Origin: Saccharomycopsis fibuligera x Saccharomycopsis cf. fibuligera
Lineage: Eukaryota > Ascomycota > Saccharomycetes > Ascoideales > Saccharomycopsidaceae
NCBI GenBank assembly: GCA_001936135.1
Contig: CP012811.1
Span: 806,001-870,000, forward strand
Direction of reading: 5' to 3'
DNA length: 64,000 bases
The notes below the pieces were generated by a model, which did not search any database, was not told the origin of the DNA, and saw only the letters and a list, made by a program, of their open reading frames with translations. The position numbers and the translations under genes are program-made. Below are positions 20,680 through 30,722 of this stretch, in pieces (position 1 is the first letter of the stretch; each line of letters opens with the position of its first letter).

Positions 20680-21627
20680 TTTTTCTGTCCATCTTGAAAT
20701 GCTCTACCATCAACTTATAATACTTTCCTTTTGATTTGTGTGAAGGAAATGTATTGTACTTTTTTTTTCCCAACACTTTTCAAGTTTTTCTACGACACTT
20801 GTCGCTCTTCTTGCTTGTATTTTCTTATTCTTTTTTATTATCCTTACTACTTTCCTACTTTTTTCCCTGTTGTTTATGAATGATTATGATTGTGTATATT
20901 ATGATGAGCAGTTTGAAGTGTTTTATTTCTTTTTTTTTTTTTCTTTTCCCTCCTTTTTAACCTTACCTCGTATATTGCCTTTTTTTTTCTCTTTTCCTTT
21001 TTTTTTTTTACCTTTCCTCCTTTTTCTCCTTTTTTTTCACTTCTATTGTTATATTCTAGTTATCCCTTTTAACTTTTTTTTTGTCCATCCTCACTTCTTA
21101 CTCCTTTCGCTTCTCATCTCTTCCACTCTTATTGCTATATGAGTTATATATTTTTCCGCTGTTTTTGTTCTAGATTTTGTTTTGATTTGCGTCTTTGCTG
21201 GTTTCCTTTTTTCTCCCTTTATTTTTTGTTTGTTTTTTTTTTTTTTTTTTTTACCTTTTTTTGCTTTTTTTTTTTTTTTACTTTTTTAAACTTACAGAAC
21301 TTTCTGCTAGATAAAGGTAACCTACGATATGACTTATGAAAGATAAATGTGTGTTTGACAAGTACTAGATTGTAATTATGGGAGGCAGAACTCACTGATA
21401 TCTGTCAATTTTTGTGGAGGTATTTTGGTCTACTAATTTTTAGCCACACGCGGCGAAAACTCACGAAAAAAAACAAAAAAAAAAGAAAAAAGCGAAAACA
21501 AAAAACTTAAAAAATCCTGATTGCCAAGTGCAAACGCTGTTTTTTAAACGCTCACATCATTCAATACTTGCTGTCTCATCCCATCTCGTCTCGTCTTATC
21601 TAACAGCAAACAACAAAGGACGCAATA
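20680..21627. promoter_or_regulatory. GDS1-ERV46 intergenic region, pyrimidine-rich
   Basis: About 950 bp. From 20750 to 21295 the plus strand is overwhelmingly T/C with T-runs up to about 20, giving Phe-rich chance frames. After that comes the A-rich ERV46 proximal promoter (21460-21520). No gene is seen. Confidence 0.5.
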
Positions 21628-22866
21628 ATGAAACAGTCGAAACTTTTAGCGTTCGACGCTTTTGCCAAAACTGTTGACGATGCTAGAGTGAGAACAGCTT
21701 CCGGCGGGATCGTCACCATAACGTGTCTTTTAACGATCTTGATGCTTGTGCTCAGTGAATGGAGAGATTTCAACACTGTGGTGCTAAGACCAGAATTAGT
21801 GGTGGATAGAGACAGATCCAAAAGATTAGACATTAACCTTGATATCACATTCCCCAAGATGCCATGTGATGTACTCACGTTGGATATCATGGACGTTAGT
21901 GGTGAATTACAAGTGGATATCGCTAGTAACAATTTCCAAAAGATAAGGCTTGATCAAAGTCTTAATGAAATTGGTACTGAAGATCTTGCTATTGGCGGCA
22001 ACAGCAACAAATTGGCCAAAGCAAAAGCACCAGGTTATTGTGGTCCATGTTATGGTGCTAAAGATCAAGCTGGAAATGATGCAAAACCTCAAAATGAAAA
22101 AGTTTGCTGCAATACATGTGAAGATGTTAAGCAAGCATATGTTGAAGTTGGGTGGGCATTTTTTGATGGAAAAAACATTGAACAGTGTGAAGAAGAAGGA
22201 TATGTGACTAAGATCAATGAAAGGATCAATGAAGGTTGTAGAATCAAAGGTACTGCCAACATCAACCGAGTGGCTGGTAATTTACATATTGCTCCAGGTG
22301 GTTCTTTTACTACTAGTGCCACACATATTCATGATTTATCCCTTTACGAAAAACACCCACATTTAACGTTAGAACACATGGTGAATCATTTCTCGTTTGG
22401 CCCAGATCCAGGCAACAATTTCCATCATAATAGTGAAGCCACTGGTAATATCAAAGAGTTGATGTTTTCCACTCATCCATTAGATGGCTTTAGCTCCAAA
22501 ACTGGATTCAAACGTCATGTGTATTCCTACTTTATGAAAGTTGTATCAACAAGATATGAATTCTTGAATCATACAATACTAGAAACTAATCAGTTCTCAG
22601 CAACGAAGCACGATAGGCCATTAGCCGGAGGTAAAGATGAAGATCATCAACATACTGTGCATTCAAGAGGCGGACATCCGGCGGTATTTTTCAATATGGA
22701 AATCAGTCCAATTAAAGTCATTAACCGTGAAGAATACGCCAAGTCATGGGGCTCGTTTGTGTTGAGTGTTTGTTCTGCTATTGGCGGGGTATTGACTATT
22801 GGCGCAGTGTTGGATAAGACGGTATATGAGGCTAACAAGGTGATTCGTCAAAAGAAAAATACTTGA
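21628..22866 (+). CDS. ERV46: ERV46, COPII vesicle / ER-Golgi cargo receptor subunit
   Basis: 412 aa. A short cytosolic head (KLLAFDAFAKTVDDARVRTASGG) is followed by a transmembrane helix at about 26-43, a large lumenal domain and a second helix at about 375-395 (SFVLSVCSAIGGVLTIGAVLD). The cytosolic tail ends RQKKNT with basic residues. The lumenal domain carries clustered cysteines (GYCGPCYG at about 137-144, CCNTC at about 160-164) and HLTLEHMVNHFSFGP, typical of the family. With Erv41 it forms a complex cycling between ER and Golgi that retrieves escaped ER residents. Length and topology match the family (S. cerevisiae Erv46 is 415 aa). Confidence 0.95.
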   Translation: MKQSKLLAFDAFAKTVDDARVRTASGGIVTITCLLTILMLVLSEWRDFNTVVLRPELVVDRDRSKRLDINLDITFPKMPCDVLTLDIMDVSGELQVDIASNNFQKIRLDQSLNEIGTEDLAIGGNSNKLAKAKAPGYCGPCYGAKDQAGNDAKPQNEKVCCNTCEDVKQAYVEVGWAFFDGKNIEQCEEEGYVTKINERINEGCRIKGTANINRVAGNLHIAPGGSFTTSATHIHDLSLYEKHPHLTLEHMVNHFSFGPDPGNNFHHNSEATGNIKELMFSTHPLDGFSSKTGFKRHVYSYFMKVVSTRYEFLNHTILETNQFSATKHDRPLAGGKDEDHQHTVHSRGGHPAVFFNMEISPIKVINREEYAKSWGSFVLSVCSAIGGVLTIGAVLDKTVYEANKVIRQKKNT

Positions 22867-23788
22867 TACTATGCAAGGATAAATAGCTTTTCTGGAGTTT
22901 TAGTTTTTTTTACTGTTTTTTTTTTTTCTCTTTTGTTTTATGTATATCATTATGACCAAAAATTAGCATCATTTTTTTGTTTTTTGTGTTCAATGTTCAG
23001 CGTTGTAGAAAACTACGTGCTCCTGCACCAGCCATAAATGACTTTCTTTTTGAAAGATAAAAGATCGTACAAAATTAAGACTTATTGATGCATTGGGCTT
23101 CTGCTTTGGTTTATCTGTGTAAATGCTAGATTAACTGCTAAGCTGAGCACGGGAAGTTTTTGCATCCTATAATCCCTGTTGGACAATAAATCTCTATGGC
23201 AAACTGAGAGTTGGTTCAATAATTACCAAAAACATCTATAAATGTACAAAGATTTGCTTTTTATTATAAGAGAAACAGATGCAGAAATCCAGCTCAGAAT
23301 GATAGATGAAGCTACATACAAATAAGAAGTTTAAGTTTTGCTACTCATCGAATTGCAAAAACCAAGAACAATTTCATTTTGCAAACATACTAATGTTTTC
23401 CTGCTTCAGCCACGATAATCAGAATCGGCTTTCAAAAGAAGCAAGTAATGATTACCGATGAAAGAAATCGGGTCATCCGAGAAACCGTCTTAAGAATTTA
23501 CGTATATTGCATACCTTACACTCTACATTTTTAATTGTCCTCCAAGTTTATTCAGGCGATCATCTATGTATGTACACGAATTCAAAAATCTGCAAAAAAA
23601 ACATCGAATTTTAGTGTCAAAGGCAAATTATACTATAGTAAATTGCATTTCACAGGTGATCACTCTATTGTAAATTGTGCAAGTAATAGTACCTCTTTGA
23701 ATATATGGATGCTTAGACGTTTTCAGTCTGGGACATAAAATCACGTTGGAGACGCTTTGTGTGCGCACATAAAAATGAAATAACTATA

Positions 23789-23867
23789 GTATATGCTATG
23801 TCAGGTAAACTTTCAGTGAGCAGTTAACAGTAGTTAAAAATGTTGTATTATGCAACATAGCATATAC
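23789..23867. repeat. nested inverted repeat, 13 bp arms
   Basis: GTATATGCTATGT at 23789-23801 is matched by its exact reverse complement at 23855-23867. A second inverted pair ATGTTG/CAACAT lies within the spacer just before the right arm. It could extrude as a cruciform or form a transcript hairpin. Confidence 0.8.
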
Positions 23868-24819
23868 CATCAAATAAGATCTAGTTTTTAATTATGGTTG
23901 AAAAATTGCGTATATAATTTGATACATCCGTTACTGCTCTAGCTTTAAGTTATTTGTGGGCTTGTAGTAGACGTTTGGTATGAATGTGATAAGCAGCCAG
24001 CAGACTGGAAAAGAACTCTGGTGAACCATTAGACGATACTTCTATACCACAGTTATTATAAAAGTCAACGAGTTCAAATAACAATCCAAAGGGAAGAAAA
24101 TGTGGTGCACACTTTATGCAACAAGCTATCATGACTATCAAATTTACAAATTGTAAAAAAACAAGAAGCACTTATCATGGAGATGCCTTAATGTACGTAA
24201 ACTAGACATACAAGAATATCTAAACAGAAATATAAACAGTACAAAATTCCAACAAGTTGAATAGCAAAATGTGCCAATGCCACTAATGTAGAAAGGGGTA
24301 GCAATATAGCAAAGAAAAAAAATACACATTAAGTTTTTCATCCTTACAAGCGCGCTTCCCACATACAATAAGCTTCTTAATATACAGTTACTATTAAAGC
24401 TACGATATTTTTTGACACACTAAATGACAACAATGTATTGCCGTATATCTAAACCCGCAAGTTAAATATTTACGCATTATTTGGGCCTGAATTGTTCCAC
24501 CTTACTAGCATATTTAAGTTTTTTGTTGTCATTTCCCAAATCACGATATATCATTAACCAAATTGCGACTAATTATCAGCTAAAGAAGTGTAATTTGACA
24601 CTGCAATACAGAGAGGTGTTGTCTGCACTTTTCAACTAACAATCGGGCCGACAACCTAAATTTTTCCCATATGCGTTTATATTTGAATAAAATATAGTAG
24701 AGTAGATTGGAGTAAAAGGTTTCGATAACCACCCTTTTGTACTTCCCCTACACTGCAATATACTGCAGACCCTGCAGAGAACTTCACCCATAACTATTTG
24801 CCATTTCATCATTTTGCAT

Positions 24820-24839
24820 GTATATACATATGTATATAC
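24820..24839. repeat. 20 bp perfect palindrome
   Basis: GTATATACATATGTATATAC is identical to its own reverse complement with no spacer. Confidence 0.85.
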
Positions 24840-24987
24840 CGAGAGTATTGTGAAGAGCTGATATGCATTCATATGCTTTTCAATGCAGTTTGACGTTTAA
24901 TCACAGTAGTGTTTTTTCATGATAAAGCTGTAGCTCATAAACTTGCTTTAAAGACTCATTACTATTTTAATACTTTTACAGTAATAT

Positions 24988-25058
24988 AGTGCCCAAAGTG
25001 AAAAGCATTCAATAACATTAATATTATAGGGCATTGTTATTAGACACTTTTGGGCACT
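24988..25058. repeat. 71 bp imperfect hairpin / inverted repeat
   Basis: Left arm AGTGCCCAAAGTG (24988-25000) pairs with right arm CACTTTTGGGCACT (25045-25058) with a single bulged T. Inside, AATAACA pairs with TGTTATT. Such nested pairing suggests a structured RNA or a miniature element. Confidence 0.75.
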
Positions 25059-26166
25059 TGCTGTTGAATCAGCATAGGAATGAAAATTCTTGAGAAAAAT
25101 TCTCAGGAGTAGGATGAGAGCTTTGGCACTATTCAGTTCATGGGTAGCTAAGCTTTAATAATGAAGTTTTATGTCAAAAATGATATAATTAGATACCAGC
25201 TAAATTACGCAGAACTGAAGGCATTAATACCTTTTTACGAATCATAGCGAAAATTTAACGACTCTATCAGCTCATTGCTCTTCATTAATTACCGTACATC
25301 TAAGACAAACAAACGGATCTCTGATGTACATACAATTCTGACATGCAGTACTGAGTTATTTTTTCTCAGCACTTTTTTTTTTCTTTTCCGTCTTTCTAGT
25401 CCCTGTTTGTTTTTTCCAAATATCACATGGTTTCGCCCAAAATAGCAGGTTTTATTCTAATTATCCTCGCCATTATTTACAAGCTACTGCTTTGGCTGCG
25501 TATTCTGACACATTCTCCAGAGAAAAAGTCGAAAGAAAAAAAAAAAAAAGATTTGCCGCGGTTCTGATAAAGCAGAAAGTGCTAATTTTTTGAATATTTT
25601 TACCAGATTATAACTTTTCAACCTAACATGTTCATCTTCTTATGTCTTGACTTCTGTGATATTTATAGAAGTATTCTGTCGAAGTTTCTATAGATCCTAT
25701 TTCACGTTCTTTAAACATTTTTTGCTCATGCCTTAAAACTAAACAAACTGTTTCTTTATTCTTCTCTATAAAGTAACTGTGCAGGGATAAGAAATTCTAC
25801 ATAAAAAAATTGTATTTTTGATGTTGTTTTTCTTTTTTATGTTTTTTTTTAAATAAAAATTTTTTTGTACGCAATGCACAAAGCACCTATGCGATAAGAT
25901 GCTATGCAATGTTTATTTAAAAATAAATTATAAGTGAAACAAAACGCACACACACACACAAAATAGGCTATTCAAATACCTGGTTGGGACTTTGCTGCCA
26001 TTTCATGGCATTTCTCTAATTGTCACTTCTATAATCACATTAATATAGGAAAAGGTCACAAATGGCAAATATGGTTCAAACATAATGGGTTTTTTTTCAC
26101 AAAAATACGGTTTGTTATTTCAACGAACCTAGGGTCTTGCTTGATGTCTGACCTTACATTATTACC

Positions 26167-26263
26167 ACTACAGTCAGCAAATTTCGGGATAACATGTCTT
26201 TTGTACCTGAGCTTACTGTAGTGAGTGCGGATTTCTGTTCTTCAAACAAGCACTTACTGTAGT
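26167..26263. repeat. ACTACAGT/ACTGTAGT cluster
   Basis: ACTACAGT at 26167-26174 is inverted relative to ACTGTAGT at 26215-26222 and 26256-26263. The last two sit in an 11 bp direct repeat CTTACTGTAGT (26212-26222, 26253-26263). Could be a multi-site binding cluster. Confidence 0.6.
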
Positions 26264-27600
26264 ACATTTTAAATTTCATCGCTGCAGAAAATTCTTTTCT
26301 CCTAGAATTTGGTCAACTCGCAGCCAGAAAACTCTAAGACCAATAAGCCTGTAACTAAATAGCAGCCAATCTGTTTCAACTGAGGCATATCATTAGCCAC
26401 TGAGTTTATCAATGCATACGCAACTTCAAAACGCCACAAAAATTCTACTAGTTCCGCTTTACCTCATTAATTTTCTTCCTTCTCAAAGCAGATATCCCAC
26501 TTGCGATTTGTAGTTTGAACAATTGTGTAATTTCTAGTCTTGTTCCGATTCCACATGTGCGTATACTGCATTATGCTGTCGAGGCCTATATTTTGCATAC
26601 ATGCGTCATGTAAGTTTCCTTGCTCAATTATGCATAGAGAAGTAACAGATATGCATATATGATGCATATATAATGCATACATACGGCAGGCGGAACTTTG
26701 TTTCTCAAATTCTTGATTGTCTTTATTATTGTTTCCATTTCACCACCCCGAGCACGAATATACCCATCTGTTATTGGATCACCGAAGAGCAAGAATAAAA
26801 TTGTACTGATTTGAATAATACCTCTGGTTATTGCAAATTATTGTTTGTAGCTAAGAATACAACTTTTTTAGAGTTTTACATTTGTCTCGGCGTATGCTCC
26901 AACAATAGGTTGTCTGCTGCTGCTGCTGTTTACTAATGGATAAGAAGTTCATTTCAAGTGTCTGTCAGTCAAGCCCTTACATGGTTGCTTTTATTGTCCA
27001 ATGACGCACCATTTTGGACTTACACATTCCTTTAGGCCCTTATAAATCAGCACAGAGCAACTTATTCCAAGCAGGTTTTATTTTTTTAGTTAATGGTTGT
27101 GCCCTTTTCGGTGGTTAGTGAACCACTAAAATCTAAAAGTCGTTATTATTCTATGGCTCAAAATTTTTCTTTTTTTTTTCTTATTTCACTTTCCAACCGA
27201 TTATTTTATACCGCAAAATTATTGTGCTTGTCTTTTGTTTTTGTCTCAATTATCTGTTTGTTTGTTTATTTTTTTTTTCTCTGCAGAGAAAACGGCACCG
27301 GCAACCTCCTCGAAAGCAACATTTTCGCTTGCTATCGTTAATTTTATAATCTCCCCAAAACACGTTATAGCATTTCACTCGTCGCTGTAGTTGAATTCCT
27401 TGGTAACAATCCCCCGATTGTTAGTTATACTCCTGAAAAGGAAAACTAGGAAAAGGAAGCATAGCAAAGCTTTATTCACCGAATCCTGTTGTTAAACCCA
27501 AAGATTCCTCGAGGCCATGTAATCACCAAATTTCCATATTTCAAAACAACAATAGTAAGCCATGAATATACACCGCAGTACATCCTTGTTTATTTTCTAA

Positions 27601-30600
27601 ATCTTTACATTCCCTTTTTTTATTGTTATTGCAAAATTTCTTCTGCATTCGTATACGCTTGCATGAGGAATCGTTCCTTTACTATCCATAATACCAGAAC
27701 GACCTGTATCTCGGGCAAACTTATTTTTTTTTTATCAACAAATAAGCTTTCTCTCTCTGTTTCCTTCTCAACTTTAAAACTTGCCTATCTTGTTCTTCCC
27801 TTCTTCTTTCCATCTATTCTATCAAAGAAAAGAGAGACAACAAGCCCAAGTCTCAGTTTCCTTCATATTTTTTGTTCATTTCTTCAAAACTTGCTCACGC
27901 ACTGCCGGGCTTAAGTTTTTTCTTTTCCACATCTGTCTAACATTGCTCACATAATTGTATTCGCTCTAAGTGTGAAGCAGACTCAGACACTGAAGATACC
28001 TCTCTATCTATCAATCTATTATCATTCCACCTACAAAACAAAACAAACTCAAACTCTACGAGGACACAAGAAAACGGTAACTTAACTCTACTTTCACCCA
28101 TCCACCTAACTCAATTGCTGTACTGTGATACCATCCATATATAGCCGAATCCCGGATTGCTCGATAATAATAAAGCAATACGTCAGCATCATCCATCCAT
28201 TCTTACAATTAATATTACTCATAATAACTGATTCTGAATACCAGGACAAAAACAAAAGATTCACATTACAATCATCCAGCAAATCAAAAACTGTTTGCGT
28301 TTATGAATAACTTCCCAAAGCAATATAAGTAACAGACATTGTGGACAAAGATTAACAACACGTCCATATAGTACAAAAGAAAGTATATTATCGTAAATAT
28401 AATAGTTGGGAACTTTAATTTTCTTTATTTTTATTTGACAGGCAGACTTGGGTACCTTCAACCGGAAAAGTTAAGCACTGCTAAGAAAACAAAACAAAAA
28501 AAAAAAAAAAGGAAAGACCCAAGCAACTTTAAGTTTGTTGAGAAAACCTACGGTCAAGCTGCTGCTACAACAAACACTAAACAATAAAAGAGATATCATT
28601 GCACTATCTGTATCTTTTTTTGATACAATTTTCTGATACCACACATAATATTTCTTCTCTTTTCAAAACACACAACCTACACTCAAAAAAGCCCTTCCTT
28701 TGTCCGTTGACATTAAGGCGCATCACACACAAGTAAGCTAGCAAGATATTACCAGTCGCTTAGCAGACTCGTTCAGAACAACAAAAACGACAGCTCAAGC
28801 CCCAATTTCACCTTTTGCTCTACGATCTTTTTCGTTGCGATATATTATAATACCTTTAACTCTCATTTTCAACCTTCTTTTTTAAATTCTTTTTCTGTTT
28901 TGTTTTTTTGTTTGCGGTTTTCGTTTATTGTTTATACCTCATCACGATATACCGAACAGCCAAAGCTTTAGCCATCACTTTGGTCAATTCTAGAATTAGA
29001 AAAGAATAGAATTTCAAAAAGACATAATCTTTTAGATCGCTTCCTGCCTTAGCCCACCGATTTATTGACCTATTGCAAAGGTTTTAAGACACTTGAATTT
29101 CACAAGGAAGCTTGTTTGTTCGTTTGCAAAGTCTCAAACTCATCAAACTCTCGCAAACATATTTTAAATTAGCTCCGTTTTTCATTTCGCTGGTTCGTGT
29201 TTTTTCTCCCTTTCCTTCACCAATCTGCAGATTGCCGACCTTCTTTTTCCTTTTTAGACTGCTTTTGACGAGTTTAGAAAAACATCGCAAAGGGCGGGAT
29301 CTAAAAATAGCAAAGAAGAACTAGAAAGATAATCATAACAGACAAACAAAGAAGAAAAAAAAAAAAAAGGAAACAACGCTTTTGTGTGGCCAAAAGGATC
29401 AAGACAGAAACAGATAAAATTATTCCAAATAACTTTACCACCAGTCAACTAAAACAGCATCAAGTCTTGCTCATTAATTCACCACCTCCAGCCAGCCAGC
29501 CAGCCATACAGCCTTTCAAAGTTTTAAAAGTAATTATTTTCACGGAAAGCTGGGGCTGTCTTCTTCTTCCTCGATCCACGTCCACTCCACTTTTCGATTG
29601 ATTATTGGTCGCCGGAGATAGCACGCACAGCTAATCACTCACTCACTCAGTCAAATTCACGATCGCAATCGGCGCAGGGCCTGCAGTGCAGCGTGTGTAG
29701 ATTAAGCAATTTTTAGAAGAGAAAAAAGGGATCCTCGCTCCCCGAACAATCAACTAATCAAGGCCAACTTTCATCAAACATTGATCATTGATCACTGGCA
29801 ACATCAAAATTTAACATTTCGCTGGAAATAAGTTTTGAGGTGTCAAAGACAAGAATATTTACATCTTACAGCAATCAAGAAGACACTGTTGTTCAAAGAA
29901 TACGATAGCCGCATTTCGCTTCAACTAGTTCCTCCTTCAACCAAACTACTAATTAATTCAAACTAAATTGTTGGACAACTACAATAAAATTTGTCGTTTA
30001 GCAAAAATCAGCAGCGTGCGAAATTTTATTTTTAACTTCTTTAACGTTTAAGCTTTTTTTAACTTTTTCCGTTTTTTTTTTTTTGTTTTTTTTTTTCCTA
30101 TCTCTTTAACCGCTTAACCTGGCTTACACTCACTCCAAGCCACTGTTACTGCTAGTACTATATTATAACTGTCTCCTGGACAACCAATATAGTCTCAAAA
30201 TCGAAACCAAAATCAAAAATCAGCCTTTTTTTTATATATTGTCGATCCTTCCCTACTCCTTTTTCCAACATAAGCATTCGTGGTCATATATATTTACTCA
30301 CTGTGCTGCGATAGAAAAGAGGAAAGAGAACAGAGAACAAAAACGTCGGAAATCACCATAGCCAGTACTGTCTGTACGCATACGCAAGGTTATATCCGTA
30401 CCCTTCGCTATATTTAGTGATTAACAGCTTTGGTGAAGTAACTTTCCCCGGAAGCTTGTTATCATTATCATATCACGCCACACCATACTATATCACACCA
30501 AATTGGATTTCTATCTTCTTTAATATTGATGTGTTGAAAAGAAAATTAAAATAAGTTAAAAAACAAATACTTTTTTTTTCACTTTTGCATTATTTTACCA

Positions 30601-30722
30601 TTCTCGTTAATTTTAATAATTCTTATTGTTCTGATTATCATTATTGATTATCTTTTAGGTTTGCGCACAAGTCAAACGCAACATCAGCAATATCAACAAT
30701 TTCAATAATACACTCAACAGCA
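27601..30722 (+). promoter_or_regulatory. long leader-like region of the WSC gene
   Basis: About 3.1 kb with no credible gene. From about 27.9 kb the plus strand changes character: C/A-rich stretches (CAAAC, CAACAA, ATCAAG) alternate with T-rich runs, the composition typical of long yeast 5' UTRs and promoters. No strong consensus donor/branch pair for a leader intron was found, although a TTTTAG acceptor-like string lies at about 30653-30658, some 65 bp before the ATG. Probably a large promoter and long 5' UTR of the downstream sensor gene. Confidence 0.45.

Larger units (their letters stand above)
22867..27600. other. gene-poor interval with inverted repeats
   Basis: About 4.7 kb without a supportable gene on either strand. 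Frames are short and disturbed by stops. Structures seen: a 79 bp inverted-repeat element (23789-23867), a 20 bp perfect palindrome (24820-24839), a 71 bp imperfect hairpin (24988-25058), a cluster of ACTGTAGT/ACTACAGT (26167-26263) and TGCATA repeats (26594-26680). A weak candidate for a two-exon small gene is on the minus strand at 23950-24368. Together with 27600-30722 this is the longest gene-free stretch in the window; centromeric or large regulatory function is possible but unproven. Confidence 0.5.

Noticed and set aside
27489-27914. 141-codon plus-strand frame
   Set aside because: Aromatic- and Ser-rich chance translation of T-rich DNA, no recognisable domain, within a leader-like region.
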